From: Stutzerimonas stutzeri
GTDB lineage: Bacteria; Pseudomonadota; Gammaproteobacteria; Pseudomonadales; Pseudomonadaceae
Assembly (NCBI RefSeq): GCF_038561965.1
Contig: NZ_CP139348.1
Span: 4,650,001 to 4,714,000 of the forward strand
DNA: 64,000 bases
Direction of reading: 5' to 3'
Shown: positions 42,329 through 51,846 of the stretch, piece by piece
Numbering within the stretch: position 1 is the first letter of the stretch
Layout of the letters: the number at the start of each line of letters is the position of its first letter
The notes under the pieces: generated by a model
The model's input: only the letters and a program-made list of their open reading frames with translations
Told to the model about the DNA's origin: nothing
Database searches by the model: none
Translations under genes and position numbers: made by a program

Positions 42329-43093
42329 CTAGCCAAGCAACCCGCGCATGACGAAGAACAGCAGCGACGGGCCAAGCAGGCAGCCCAGTGCGGTATAGAA
42401 CGCGGCCGTCAGGCAGCCGTAGGGCACCAACTTCGGGTCGGTTGCAGCCAGGCCACCGGCGACGCCGCTGGAGGTACCGATCAGGCCGCCGAAGATCACC
42501 GCCGAGCGCGGGTTGTTCAGCCCGATGTAGGGCGCGACAAAGGGCGTCGCGACCATCACCACGATCGCCTTGACCAGGCCAGCAGCGATGGACAGCGCCA
42601 TCACTTCGGAGCTGGCGCCGATCGCCGCGCCGGTGACGGGGCCGACGATGTAGGTCACAGCGCCCGTGCCGATGGTGGTCAGGCTTACCGCATCGGTGTA
42701 GCCGAACGCGAAGGCAACTGCCACGCCAGCGACAAAGGAGGCCAGCACACCGATGAACAGCGCCAGCACGCCGACCATGCCAGCCCGCTTGAGCTCGTCG
42801 ACGCTGACGCCAAAACCGGTGGCGACGATGGCGAAGTCACGCAGCATGGCTCCACCGAGCAGGCCGATGCCGGAGAACAGCGCGATATCCACCAAACCCT
42901 TCTGTCCACCGGTAACGACGCCACCGATGTACGACAGCAGCAGACCGATGAGGATGGCCACCGCCGAGCCATGCAGGCGGCCCTTGGTGAGCTTGTCCGA
43001 TAGCCAGTAGGAGATCCACATGGTGGCGCCGATGATGGCGAAGCCGCTGATCAGGCCGTAGCCAGTGATTACTTTCATGAGAGATTCGTACAT
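42329..43093 (-). CDS. madM: malonate transporter subunit MadM
   Basis: 254 residues with about seven hydrophobic segments. The opening MYESLMKVITGYGLISGFAI and GIGLLGGAMLRDFAIVATGFG are typical of MadM, the large subunit of the sodium-dependent malonate importer. It starts 5 bp after MadL, its partner. Called mdcM in P. putida. Confidence 0.9.
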   Translation of the reverse strand: MYESLMKVITGYGLISGFAIIGATMWISYWLSDKLTKGRLHGSAVAILIGLLLSYIGGVVTGGQKGLVDIALFSGIGLLGGAMLRDFAIVATGFGVSVDELKRAGMVGVLALFIGVLASFVAGVAVAFAFGYTDAVSLTTIGTGAVTYIVGPVTGAAIGASSEVMALSIAAGLVKAIVVMVATPFVAPYIGLNNPRSAVIFGGLIGTSSGVAGGLAATDPKLVPYGCLTAAFYTALGCLLGPSLLFFVMRGLLG

Positions 43094-43098
43094 GGCCG

Positions 43099-43521
43099 TT
43101 ACCCCCGTCCACTGCTGGTGAGCGGCTTGGCTGGATCAGCCGGCAGTGTCGGGTCGGCCTCAAGCTTTTTTCGACCGATCCGATCGAGCACCGGGACCAG
43201 CATGAAGGCCAGCGCGACCGCAGCGACGCCGGCAAGAATCGCCATTGGTCCGCCGGCAAGCGCGCCGTAGACGTTCTGTTGCGCGGCCATGGCGACCACG
43301 ATCGGGATGTACACGGCGCTCCAGAACTTGATGCCCTGCTCCGACTCCGGATTGAACAGGCCTCGCTTCTTCAGATAGCTGCCGATCAGAATGAGCAGCA
43401 CCATGGCGATACCAACGCCGCCGACGTTGGCCGGCACGCCGATCGCCTTGCCGAGCAACTCGCCGACGAAGATGCCGGTGAGGGTACACAAGGCCAGAAA
43501 GGCCACACCAAAGATGATCAT
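43099..43521 (-). CDS. madL: malonate transporter subunit MadL
   Basis: 140 residues with three to four membrane segments (MIIFGVAFLALCTLTGIFVG; VGGVGIAMVLLILIGSY; YIPIVVAMAAQQNVYGAL). MadL and MadM together import malonate with sodium. It follows mdcH by 122 bp, probably within the same transcript. This replaces the MdcF carrier of Klebsiella-type operons. Confidence 0.9.
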   Translation of the reverse strand: MIIFGVAFLALCTLTGIFVGELLGKAIGVPANVGGVGIAMVLLILIGSYLKKRGLFNPESEQGIKFWSAVYIPIVVAMAAQQNVYGALAGGPMAILAGVAAVALAFMLVPVLDRIGRKKLEADPTLPADPAKPLTSSGRG

Positions 43522-43643
43522 TGTTCTTGTCCTTTTTGGTTGCGCCGCCTGCAGAGGGCTGGGCGCGTGTTGTCGAGGTAGTTGTTTTTATCCATCGATC
43601 AGTCGGCGAGTTAAGGCTGGCTCGCGCTGAATGTGCACGCGGT

Positions 43644-44570
43644 CTATCGGCTCTGGCTGCCCTCCTGACGCAGCAAGGCGTCCAGTGTGTCGAGCCGGGC
43701 GCCGTCGAATGCGATCAGCGTACCCTGTTCAAAAACCCGCCGCGCCAGCCCGGTCAGTACCGAGCCGGGGGGCAGTTCGATATGCAAACGCACGCCGCGC
43801 TCGTAGGCAGTGCGCAGGGTGCCGTGCCAGTCGACGACGCGGCACATGTTGAAGGCCAGGTCGTCGCGCAGGCGTTCGGCGTCGAACACCGGCCGTGCGG
43901 ACGAGCCACTGAGATAACGAATGCGCGGCGCACGCAGGCTGACCTTGGCGAAGGCCTCAGCGAGCTGCGTTGCCGGCGCTTGTAGCAGCGCGCAGTGCGA
44001 CGGCACGCTCATCGCCAGGCGCCGCGCGCAGGATGCGCCGAGCGCTTTGGCCCGGGCCGCGACCGCAGCCATGGCGGCGTCGCTGCCAGCAATAACGATC
44101 TGGTTGTCGGCATTGATGTTGCCCAGGTGCACCGGGCCACCGGCTTCCGTCAGCAGGCCTTCAACCGCACTGAGTGACAGACCGAGGATCGCGGTCATGC
44201 CGAAACCCTCGGGATAGGCTTGCTGCATCAGCTCGCCGCGCAGCGCGACCAGGCGCAGTGCGTCGGCGTAATCCAGCGACTCGGCGACCACGGCGGCGGC
44301 GTAGGCACCGATGGACAACCCGGCGACGTAATCCGGTCGCTGGCCATCGCGCATCAACAGTCGCGCTCCGGCCACACCGGCGATCAGCAGGCAGAGCTGC
44401 ACGGCACGGGTCGATTGCAACGCCTCGGCCGAATCCAGCGCCAGCGCATCCTCGCCAAGCACAGCGCAGGCCTCGGCCAGCGTCTCGGCCACTTCCGGCG
44501 CATCGGGCAGGCGATGCAGCATGCCGGGTTTCTGCGCACCCTGGCCGGGAAAAGCGAACAGGCTGCTCAT
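43644..44570 (-). CDS. mdcH: malonate decarboxylase epsilon subunit, malonyltransferase
   Basis: 308 residues from ATG 44570, overlapping the mdcG stop (ATGA). Starts MSSLFAFPGQGAQKPGML like FabD-type acyltransferases, with the nucleophile motif GLSIGAYAAAV and the SVPSHCALL histidine. It transfers malonyl from malonyl-CoA to the carrier subunit MdcC to start the catalytic cycle. Confidence 0.92.
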   Translation of the reverse strand: MSSLFAFPGQGAQKPGMLHRLPDAPEVAETLAEACAVLGEDALALDSAEALQSTRAVQLCLLIAGVAGARLLMRDGQRPDYVAGLSIGAYAAAVVAESLDYADALRLVALRGELMQQAYPEGFGMTAILGLSLSAVEGLLTEAGGPVHLGNINADNQIVIAGSDAAMAAVAARAKALGASCARRLAMSVPSHCALLQAPATQLAEAFAKVSLRAPRIRYLSGSSARPVFDAERLRDDLAFNMCRVVDWHGTLRTAYERGVRLHIELPPGSVLTGLARRVFEQGTLIAFDGARLDTLDALLRQEGSQSR

Positions 44571-45184
44571 GCCGCACGCTCCGCATGCCAGGGATCGCCG
44601 ACAAGCCGGGGGCCGTCCGCAGTCTTGACCATCACCCGCGCCGCGCCACTCGCCCATTCGCTGAGCGCCACGCCGCCCAGCGGGGTTTCCAGTTGCAAAT
44701 CGACGCGGCAGGCGCGGCGCTCCAGCAGCTGCAGCAACGGGCGCGCTTCGCTGCGTGGCAGCGGATGATCGGTTCTGAGCAGCAGATCGAGATCGCTGTC
44801 CGGATGCGCCGTCGGGAGTCCGGTGGCGAGCTGAAAGCCCGCCGAGCCGGTGACGCCCCAGCAATGGCCCAGCGCATCGAGCCGGGGACGCAGCTCGGCC
44901 AGCACGCGAAACACCGGTAGATCCTCGCTGGCCTGACGGCCGAGCAGATCTTCCGGCGCAACGCGGCGGCTGATCGCCTCGACCGGCATCAGCGCGGCCA
45001 GACGTTGATCACGCGTCGCACCACGCAAGCCAATCGCCACCAATCCCGGTGCCACGACGGCACGCCGCACCACCACTGGCTGGCCGGCGCTGAGCACGGC
45101 GATCGCCCAGGCCGGTGCATCGACCGGCAGCTGCTCGGGGCGCATGCCCCAGAGCAGGTCGTGGGGGCGTGGAATGTCGTGCAT
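44567..45184 (-). CDS. mdcG: phosphoribosyl-dephospho-CoA transferase
   Basis: 205 residues with a nucleotidyltransferase-like acidic motif (DSDLDLLLRTD). MdcG attaches the prosthetic group made by MdcB to Ser25 of MdcC. It follows mdcE by 72 bp and overlaps mdcH. Confidence 0.9.
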   Translation of the reverse strand: MHDIPRPHDLLWGMRPEQLPVDAPAWAIAVLSAGQPVVVRRAVVAPGLVAIGLRGATRDQRLAALMPVEAISRRVAPEDLLGRQASEDLPVFRVLAELRPRLDALGHCWGVTGSAGFQLATGLPTAHPDSDLDLLLRTDHPLPRSEARPLLQLLERRACRVDLQLETPLGGVALSEWASGAARVMVKTADGPRLVGDPWHAERAA

Positions 45185-45256
45185 CTACAGCCTCCTCGTG
45201 ATTGTTGTTGTCGAGTCGCTGATCGGTTCGGCGGATACCGCCGCTTCAGGTGTTCG

Positions 45257-46042
45257 CTACCACTGCGCGCGCAACAGCTCGCGCACCCGCGACGACGCTT
45301 CGCGGTTCGGCGCGCCAAGGCGGCCACGCAAGTCGCTGCTGCTACCGATGTCCGCGACGGCCTTGTTCAGGCAGTCACGCACACGCGCCAGATCGGCCGC
45401 CGAGGGTTGCTCGATGCTGTCCACCGAGAGGGTTTCCCAGAGCAGGCCGAGGGTCGCGTAGTTGTCGATGTCGTAGGCCATCGGCGGCACGGATTCGGCC
45501 AGGGCTTCGAGTTCCTCGACGCTGCGCAGCGTGATGCGGGCGGCTGCGGCCTTGCCCATGGCGTGCACCATCACGCCGGGGTCGCGCAGGGCGATGATCC
45601 GCTGGGCCTGATAGCCATGGGCGAGAAAGGCGCCGGACATGGCCTTGCCCACCAGCAGCGAAACCACCGGATGCCCGGCCAGGCGGGCACGGGCATAGCC
45701 GTCCACCGCACCAGCCAGCGCCTGATGAATGCCCAGCGCTTCTTCACGGCGGCCGTAGGCCTGGCTCGGCACATCGACCACGGCGACCACCACACGCTTG
45801 TCGGCCTTGTCGCGATCGGCTTCGATCACCTCGTCCAGCGCCTGCCCAAGCGCCCAGCCTTCGAGCAGGCCGACCTCGCCGTTGCGCGCGCGCGGGAAGG
45901 GATTCTCGGCATCCGGTACCACGGCGATATAGCGGGCGGCGCGATTACCGAGGCTGCCATCGACCACCTTCACCGAGGCCGGATAGCCCGCCAGGGCCTG
46001 ACCGCCGGCAAGGGCTTGCAACCAGTTCAGTCCACGGCTCAT
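45257..46042 (-). CDS. mdcE: malonate decarboxylase gamma subunit
   Basis: 261 residues of the biotin-independent carboxyltransferase type, with a crotonase-like fold (VVVAVVDVPSQAYGRREEALGI; HPVVSLLVGKAMSGAFLAHGY). With MdcD it decarboxylates malonyl-S-ACP to acetyl-S-ACP. It overlaps the mdcD stop at 46039-46042. Confidence 0.92.
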   Translation of the reverse strand: MSRGLNWLQALAGGQALAGYPASVKVVDGSLGNRAARYIAVVPDAENPFPRARNGEVGLLEGWALGQALDEVIEADRDKADKRVVVAVVDVPSQAYGRREEALGIHQALAGAVDGYARARLAGHPVVSLLVGKAMSGAFLAHGYQAQRIIALRDPGVMVHAMGKAAAARITLRSVEELEALAESVPPMAYDIDNYATLGLLWETLSVDSIEQPSAADLARVRDCLNKAVADIGSSSDLRGRLGAPNREASSRVRELLRAQW

Positions 46043-46905
46043 TGGGCATCTCCTTCATAGAGGGCACGCACGGCGGCGGCATCGAGTTGCGTGCGGGTAT
46101 CGACATCGGCCAGGCGCTGGAGGAACCAGGCATGGCGACGGCTGCGCGGCTGCAGCGGCTTGCCGAGGGCGAACAGTTCATGCAGTTGCGCGCGGATGGC
46201 GTCGGTGTCGTCGGCGACGTAGGCGTCCACCAGACCCGAGGCGTAGCGCTGCTCGCCTCCGGTCAGGCTCCAGATGAAGGGGCGGTCGCGCGAGTCGTAC
46301 TCGTCGAGCCCGGCTTCCTGCTCGATCACCTGCGGGCCATTGAGGCCGACGCGGGCTTCACGGGTAACGACCAGGTAGCTGCACAGCCCGGCGGCGATGG
46401 ACATGCCGCCGAAGCAGCCGACGGAACCGGCGACCACGCCAATCACCGGCTGGTAGTCGCGCAGCTCGACGATGGCCGCCTGGATCTCGGCGATGGCTGC
46501 CAGGCCCAGATTGGCTTCCTGCAGGCGCACACCGCCGGTTTCCAGCAACAACACGGCGCGGGTCGGGATGCCCTTGCGGTTGTCTTCGACCGCTAGCTCC
46601 AGCGCGCCGGCGATCTTCGCGCCGCCGACCTCGCCCATGCTGCCGCCCTGGAAGGCGCCCTCGATGGCGGCAATCACCGCCGGCTGGCCGTCGATGGTGC
46701 CCTTGGCGACCACCACGCCGTCGTCGGCCTGGGTGACGATGCCCTGCTTCGGCAGCCAGGGCGAGGTGACGCGATCGAACGGATCGAGCAGTTCGCGGAA
46801 GCTGCCTTCGTCCAGCAGAGCGCGGGCACGCTGGCGGGCGCCGAGTTCGACGAAGCTGCGCGACTCGAGTAAACGGGCCACGGTGTTAGCGGACACATCA
46901 GTCAT
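46039..46905 (-). CDS. mdcD: malonate decarboxylase beta subunit
   Basis: 288 residues with SFVELGARQRARALLD near the start and TRAVLLLETGGVRLQEANLG, GVVAGSVGCFGGMS, hallmarks of MdcD. It forms the decarboxylase core with MdcE. It overlaps the mdcC stop (46898-46905). Confidence 0.93.
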   Translation of the reverse strand: MTDVSANTVARLLESRSFVELGARQRARALLDEGSFRELLDPFDRVTSPWLPKQGIVTQADDGVVVAKGTIDGQPAVIAAIEGAFQGGSMGEVGGAKIAGALELAVEDNRKGIPTRAVLLLETGGVRLQEANLGLAAIAEIQAAIVELRDYQPVIGVVAGSVGCFGGMSIAAGLCSYLVVTREARVGLNGPQVIEQEAGLDEYDSRDRPFIWSLTGGEQRYASGLVDAYVADDTDAIRAQLHELFALGKPLQPRSRRHAWFLQRLADVDTRTQLDAAAVRALYEGDAQ

Positions 46906-47197
46906 GGCCGACCTCCTCCAGTCCCTGCTCCAGACGCAGACGCACTACGCCGGGCGTGGCCCCAAAATCGTGAATATCGATGTTCAGTGCCGGCAGGTTC
47001 TGCTCGCGGAACATCCGCTCGAACAGTTGCTGCCAGCGCTGCTCGGCGCCGTTGACCGAGGTGACCACCTGGATCGCCAGCTTGCCGGCCTGGCCGGGTT
47101 CGAGCAGCACTTCCAGATCGCCCGAGCCGACCACGCCGACCAGGGCCTTGCCGCGGGCGGGTTGCCCGGCGGCGAATTCGAAAGACAGGGTTTCCAT
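46898..47197 (-). CDS. mdcC: malonate decarboxylase acyl carrier subunit (delta)
   Basis: 99 residues from ATG 47197, chosen over a TTG at 47203 because GGGAG then has normal spacing. Residues GVVGSGDLEVLLEPG place the prosthetic-group serine at Ser25, its known position. It carries the 2'-(5''-phosphoribosyl)-3'-dephospho-CoA thiol on which malonyl and acetyl groups ride. The start overlaps the mdcB stop region. Confidence 0.93.
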   Translation of the reverse strand: METLSFEFAAGQPARGKALVGVVGSGDLEVLLEPGQAGKLAIQVVTSVNGAEQRWQQLFERMFREQNLPALNIDIHDFGATPGVVRLRLEQGLEEVGHD

Positions 47198-47199
47198 GT

Positions 47200-48078
47200 T
47201 CAATTGCTCCCAGTCGGCGCCGACGCATGAGGCGTCAGACGGTCGAGGAATAAGGTGGCGGCGAGCAGGTCGGCGGCACCACCGGGCGAGGCACGCAGCG
47301 ACAACATCTCGCCTTCCAATGCACGCAGTTGTCGGCGGCCGGCGAGGCTTGCGGCGCCACCGGCATCGAGCACGGCGCGGGCGCCGGCCTGCATGCGGTT
47401 CAGGCCGTCCAGGCCGGCGCGGTGCAGCACGCAGGTGTCGCTGAGCTCGGTCATGATCGCCAGCAGCGCATCGAGCCGAGCGTTCTGCTCACCGGCCCCG
47501 CTGCGGCGGCTCACCAACAGTTGCGGAAGGCCCTGTCCGATGACGGCGGGAAAGCCGTGCTGCGCCTGTTCCCGCGCACCGAGCACACCATAGGTGCGGC
47601 AGACCCGCGCGCCGTGGCTGTCGGAAGTAACCGGCGCAGCAGGATCGCTCAGCCGGGCCAGTGCCGCGGCAGTTGCCGCAATGCCCCGCGCGTCGGGTGC
47701 ATCGGCTTCCAGCGCCGCCGCCGCGCTGAGCAGCCCCAGCGCCCAGATCGCCCCGCGATGAGTATTCACGCCATGGGTGACACGGAGCATGTCGGCTTCG
47801 CCGTCCCGGCCCAGCTGGCCGAGGGTTTCGCGCAACGGTTGGCCAACTTCGCCAATCGCCTGCGCCGCTTCGGCCATCGCCTTGAACGCCGGCCACAGCG
47901 CATGGGCCGAGGCGTGCATCAGTCCCAGGTGCAGATCGTCATGCGCGCCGTTGCCGCGCCGGTCGACCAGACCCGGCTTGGGCGACAGGTCGGCCTCGTC
48001 GATCAGCGCCTGCACCGCGAGGTCTGCCAGGCGCTCAGCCAGTGTCGGCTGCGCCTGTCTTGCAATGAGTGCGCTCAT
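47200..48078 (-). CDS. mdcB: triphosphoribosyl-dephospho-CoA synthase
   Basis: 292 residues from ATG 48078 (ATGA with mdcA). A CitG-like fold with EADLSPKPGLVDRRGNGAHDDLH near the N-terminus and THGVNTHRGAIWALGLL. It condenses dephospho-CoA and ATP into the precursor of the MdcC prosthetic group. Confidence 0.93.
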   Translation of the reverse strand: MSALIARQAQPTLAERLADLAVQALIDEADLSPKPGLVDRRGNGAHDDLHLGLMHASAHALWPAFKAMAEAAQAIGEVGQPLRETLGQLGRDGEADMLRVTHGVNTHRGAIWALGLLSAAAALEADAPDARGIAATAAALARLSDPAAPVTSDSHGARVCRTYGVLGAREQAQHGFPAVIGQGLPQLLVSRRSGAGEQNARLDALLAIMTELSDTCVLHRAGLDGLNRMQAGARAVLDAGGAASLAGRRQLRALEGEMLSLRASPGGAADLLAATLFLDRLTPHASAPTGSN

Positions 48079-49745
48079 CACCAGCTCCTGAACTTGGCAG
48101 GCGGGTTGTAGAGGCCGCCGGACCAGTCGACCAGTTCGGCGATGCTCTTGGCCGCCAGCAGCTCGCGGGTGGCGTCGTTGCGGCGGATGCCGAGGTCTTC
48201 CGGCAGGGCGATCAGCCCTTCGCGGCGCATGCGCGCGGTGTCCTTCGGGTTGTGCCGCAGGCCGATGCTGGTGACGCCGGCCACCGCGGCGATCATCGCC
48301 TGGCGCTCTTCCAGCGAGCGCGCCTTGTACAGGTAGGCGATGCCTTCCTCGGTGAGCAGGTGGGTGACGTCGTCGCCGTAGATCATGATCGGCGCCAGCG
48401 GCATGCCGCTCTTCTTCGCCACCTCGACCGCGTCGAGCTGCTCGACGAAAGTGGGTTTGCCGCCTTCCTGGAACGTCTCGACCATCTGCACCACGAGCTT
48501 CTTGCCGCGCTCGAGCATGGTCACCGGGGCTTCGCCGCCGGGCATGGCCATATCGAGCCAGGCCGGGGTCGGATGGCGACGACCGCGCGGGTCGTGGCCC
48601 ATGTTCGGCGCGCCGCCGAAGCCGGCCAGGCGACCACGGGTAACGGTGGAGGAATGCCCGTCGCCATCGACTTGCAGCGTTGCACCGATAAACAGGTCCA
48701 CGGCGTACTGCCCGGCCAGCTGGCACATCATGCGGTTGGAACGCATCGAGCCGTCGCGGCCGGTGAAGAACACGTCCGGGCGCTGGGCGATGTAATTCTC
48801 CATGCCTAGCTCCGTGCCGAAGCAGTGCACGCTTTCGACCCAGCCGGTCTCGATGGCCGGGATCAGGGTCGGGTGCGGGTTGAGCGTCCAATTGCGGCAG
48901 ATCTTGCCTTTCAGGCCGAGGGATTCGCCGTAGGTCGGCAGGATCAGCTCGATGGCGGCGGTGTTGAAACCGATGCCGTGATTGAGCGACTGCACGTTGT
49001 GTTTTTCGTAGATGCCGCGGATCGCCATCATCGCCATCAGCACGTGCACCGGCTTGATGTGGCGCGGGTCGCGGGTGAACAGCGGCTCGATATAGAACGG
49101 CTTGTCCGCCACCACGACGAAATCGACCCAGCTCGCCGGGATGTCCACGCGCGGCAGCTCGTCGACGATCTCGTTGACCTGGAAGATGACGATGCCATCA
49201 CTGAATGCGGTCGGCTCGACCAGGGCTGGCGTGTCTTCGGTGCTGGGCCCGGTGTAGATGTTGCCGTGGCGGTCGGCCTGGAAGCCGGCCACCAGCGCGA
49301 CGTTGGGGATCAGGTCCACCAGCAGACGCGAATAGAGTTCGATGTAGGTGTGGATGGCGCCGACTTCCAGCAAGCCGTCTTCGAGCAGCTGGCTGATGCG
49401 CAGGCTCTGCGGACCGGCAAAGGAGAAGTCGAGCTTGCGGGCGATCTGCCGTTCGAACAGATCCAGGTGCTCGGCGCGGCTGACACTGGGCATGATCATG
49501 TGCAGGTCGTGCAGCTTGCCGGGGTCGACCTGGGCCAGGGAGCGGGAGAGGAAATCCGCCTGCTTCTGGTTGTTGCCCTCGAGCACCACCCGATCACCGG
49601 GGGCGATCAGCGCTTCGAGCGCGGCGACGATCTTGTCGCTCGGCAACACCACGCCATCGGCGAGGTTGCGCACCTGGTCGAGACGCCGGGCTTTTTCAGC
49701 GCGACGACGCGACCACTGCGGCGGTGGGGATATTGTTGTTGTCAT
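48078..49745 (-). CDS. mdcA: malonate decarboxylase alpha subunit, acetyl-ACP:malonate ACP transferase
   Basis: 555 residues from ATG 49745 (GGAG 5 bases upstream). It has VVLEGNNQKQADFLSRSLAQ near the start, YTGPSTEDTPALVEPTAF, and NMGHDPRGRRHPTPAWLDMA. It exchanges acetyl for malonyl on the carrier protein. First gene of mdcABCDEGH-madLM. Two palindromic features lie in its leader (49750-49776 and 49825-49847); an earlier in-frame ATG at 49808 would include that leader and is rejected. Confidence 0.93.
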   Translation of the reverse strand: MTTTISPPPQWSRRRAEKARRLDQVRNLADGVVLPSDKIVAALEALIAPGDRVVLEGNNQKQADFLSRSLAQVDPGKLHDLHMIMPSVSRAEHLDLFERQIARKLDFSFAGPQSLRISQLLEDGLLEVGAIHTYIELYSRLLVDLIPNVALVAGFQADRHGNIYTGPSTEDTPALVEPTAFSDGIVIFQVNEIVDELPRVDIPASWVDFVVVADKPFYIEPLFTRDPRHIKPVHVLMAMMAIRGIYEKHNVQSLNHGIGFNTAAIELILPTYGESLGLKGKICRNWTLNPHPTLIPAIETGWVESVHCFGTELGMENYIAQRPDVFFTGRDGSMRSNRMMCQLAGQYAVDLFIGATLQVDGDGHSSTVTRGRLAGFGGAPNMGHDPRGRRHPTPAWLDMAMPGGEAPVTMLERGKKLVVQMVETFQEGGKPTFVEQLDAVEVAKKSGMPLAPIMIYGDDVTHLLTEEGIAYLYKARSLEERQAMIAAVAGVTSIGLRHNPKDTARMRREGLIALPEDLGIRRNDATRELLAAKSIAELVDWSGGLYNPPAKFRSW

Positions 49746-49749
49746 GCTG

Positions 49750-49776
49750 ACTCCACAGTTTTCCGCTTTGTGGAGT
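49750..49776 (-). promoter_or_regulatory. leader hairpin covering the mdcA ribosome site
   Basis: Minus strand: ACTCCACA and TGTGGAGT arms (8 bp, 11-base loop); the 3' arm contains the GGAG of mdcA, 5 bases from its ATG. The fold would block ribosome entry. Functional role is inferred. Confidence 0.5.
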
Positions 49777-49824
49777 GCACAGTAGGAAGATGACCGAAGG
49801 GTCATCAATCAAGCTGAATGCCAG

Positions 49825-49847
49825 ACCGTTACGCTAGACGTAACGGT
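49825..49847. promoter_or_regulatory. palindrome upstream of mdcA, candidate MdcR operator
   Basis: ACCGTTACG (49825-49833), 5-base spacer CTAGA, CGTAACGGT (49839-49847): 9-bp exact arms, about 80 bp upstream of the mdcA start. No T-run follows, so a terminator is unlikely. A LysR-type dimer site is the simplest reading. Confidence 0.55.
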
Positions 49848-49999
49848 TCGCGTCCCAGAGCGGCTGGCGCATGGAATACACCTGATATTTTCTGTGCCCC
49901 GCGATGCTCTGTGGCCCAAACGCTGTTAACGAATCTTTCACATCGCCTTGACGGTTCCTTGATCCACCGAGCGCTAGCCTGCCGACACGCCCTCTTGAT

Positions 50000-50845
50000 G
50001 TGATGCCGGTAATGCCCGAATTCCGTTCGCTGCCAGGTTCCACCCGCCGTCGCGCCCAATGGCGATGCAACCCGTATCGCCTGGTGCTGGCCGCAGCCAT
50101 AGCGCTGCTCAGCGGTGCCTGCTCGGCTGAAACCCTGGGCGAAAACCTCATGTCCTGGGACCACTGGACCGACTCCGCTGGACGTGCCGCACGCGACAAC
50201 GCGACCTGGATGCCGCTGGCAGGGGCGGCGGTTATCGCTGCGGGCGGTTGGGATCGTCAGTGGCAGCGCTCGCTGGCCAAGCATCATTATTTGTTTGGCG
50301 AAGAGGGCGAAGACGCGAGCAATCGCCTGTTGCAGGCCGGCACATTGCTGTACGCGACCAGTCTTGTGTTTGCCGCGCCTGCGGAAACACCCTTCACCGA
50401 CGCGCTGGATTGGAAGGCGGCCAACCTCGGGGCGTTCGTGGCCAGCAAGGCCAGCGTCGACGAGTTGGCCGGTCGGCTCAAGCTTGCATCCGGGCGCGAG
50501 CGGCCCGATGGAGTGCCGGACGATGCCTTTCCGTCACGCCACAGCGCAACGAGCGCCGCGCAGAACACGCTGACGCGGCGCAACCTGGATTACATCGAGA
50601 TGGATGCCACGCTCCGAGACGCCGCGAAGATCGGCCTGCATACGCTCGACGGCCTGACCGGGCTGGCCCGGATCGAAGCCGACCAGCACTACCCCACCGA
50701 CGTGCTGGCGGGTATCGCGCTGGGCAACTTCGTCTCGTCCTTTGCCTTCAACCTTCTGCTCGAGCGTGGCGACCCGCAGAGCTACCAGTTCAACGTGGTG
50801 CCCGCGCTCGATGGTTACGCGCTGGAAACACACTTCACCTTTTAG
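50000..50845 (+). CDS. PAP2-superfamily phosphatase, lipoprotein
   Basis: About 281 residues; the start may be GTG 50000 or one of two nearby ATGs (50003, 50012). A lipoprotein signal (LVLAAAIALLSGAC) is followed by an acid phosphatase core: KLASGRERP, PSRHSATSAA and ARIEADQHYPTDVLAG, the three conserved PAP2 motifs. Likely acts on phosphorylated lipids or phosphate esters at the outer or inner membrane. Convergent with an SDR gene. Confidence 0.82.
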   Translation: MMPVMPEFRSLPGSTRRRAQWRCNPYRLVLAAAIALLSGACSAETLGENLMSWDHWTDSAGRAARDNATWMPLAGAAVIAAGGWDRQWQRSLAKHHYLFGEEGEDASNRLLQAGTLLYATSLVFAAPAETPFTDALDWKAANLGAFVASKASVDELAGRLKLASGRERPDGVPDDAFPSRHSATSAAQNTLTRRNLDYIEMDATLRDAAKIGLHTLDGLTGLARIEADQHYPTDVLAGIALGNFVSSFAFNLLLERGDPQSYQFNVVPALDGYALETHFTF

Positions 50846-50866
50846 CGATACGGCAAATCGCCAGCC

Positions 50867-51631
50867 TCACTTGTCGCGATCAATATTGAACGGCGACCAG
50901 GCCTGACGCGTCGGCATCACTTCCAGGCGGTTGATGTTGATGTGATCCGGCAGAGTGGCGACGTAGAAAATCTGCTCGGCGATGTCCTCGGCGGTCAGCG
51001 GTGTGGTGCCGCGGTAGAGGCGGTCGCTGGCGTCCTGATCGCCCTTGGTGCGAACCAGGGTGAACTCGGTTTCGGCCATGCCCGGAGCGATGTCGGTGAC
51101 GCGCACGCCGGTGCCGAGCAGATCGCAGCGCAGGTTGTAGCCGAACTGCTCAACGAAGGCCTTGGTCGCGCCATAAACATGGCCACCCGGATAAGGCCAA
51201 TGGCCGGCCACCGAACCGATGTTGACGATGCTGGCGCCTTTGCCCGTTTCGATCAGCGTCGGCAGCAGCGCATGGGTGACGTTGACCAGGCCGGTGATGT
51301 TGGTGTCGATCATGGTGTGCCAATCGGCCAGATCGACCTTTTGCGCGGGCTGCGGCGCCAGGGCGAGGCCGGCGTTGTTGACCAGGCAATCGATCTGGCG
51401 GAGTTCGGCGGGCAACTGTTCGACCACCTCCTTCACCGCGCCGGCATGGCGCACGTCGAGAGTGGCGATGTGCACCGGCACCTTGCTCGACAGCTCGCTC
51501 TGCAGCTCTTCCAGGCGCTCGCTGCGCCGGCCGGTCAGCACCAGCGCCCAGCCAGCCTCGGCGAAGCGGCGGGCAGTTGCACGGCCGAAGCCGGAAGTGG
51601 CGCCGGTGATGAATACGATCTTCTGTTTCAT
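50867..51631 (-). CDS. short-chain dehydrogenase/reductase (YdfG-like)
   Basis: 254 residues. N-terminal TGATSGFGRATARRFAEAG cofactor motif with LVLTGRRSERLEEL suggesting NADP, NNAGLALAPQPAQ, catalytic serine in NIGSVAGHW and YGATKAFVEQF active-site Tyr/Lys. Resembles YdfG 3-hydroxy acid dehydrogenases. Substrate not determined; stands alone. Confidence 0.85.
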   Translation of the reverse strand: MKQKIVFITGATSGFGRATARRFAEAGWALVLTGRRSERLEELQSELSSKVPVHIATLDVRHAGAVKEVVEQLPAELRQIDCLVNNAGLALAPQPAQKVDLADWHTMIDTNITGLVNVTHALLPTLIETGKGASIVNIGSVAGHWPYPGGHVYGATKAFVEQFGYNLRCDLLGTGVRVTDIAPGMAETEFTLVRTKGDQDASDRLYRGTTPLTAEDIAEQIFYVATLPDHININRLEVMPTRQAWSPFNIDRDK

Positions 51632-51846
51632 GCTCTTCCTCTTTCTCTAAATGCCTGACCGTCGTATAGGCGACGCGGCAGCACGTGGCGCGGTGACCGC
51701 GTTCAGCTTAGGGGGGCCGAGCCGTCGAGGCAAAGTGCCGCGTGCATGGATCGATCCTGAATGGTCTGTCATACGGCACGCCTGCCAGCGAGGGCTCGCC
51801 CTATACTGGCAGCCCCTCGCTCGCCCACGACATTTCGGAGCCCCTC

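Noticed and set aside
48825..49793. 322-codon plus-strand open frame opposite mdcA
   Set aside because: Overlaps the full mdcA gene with its expected subunit sequence; no ribosome site or domain.
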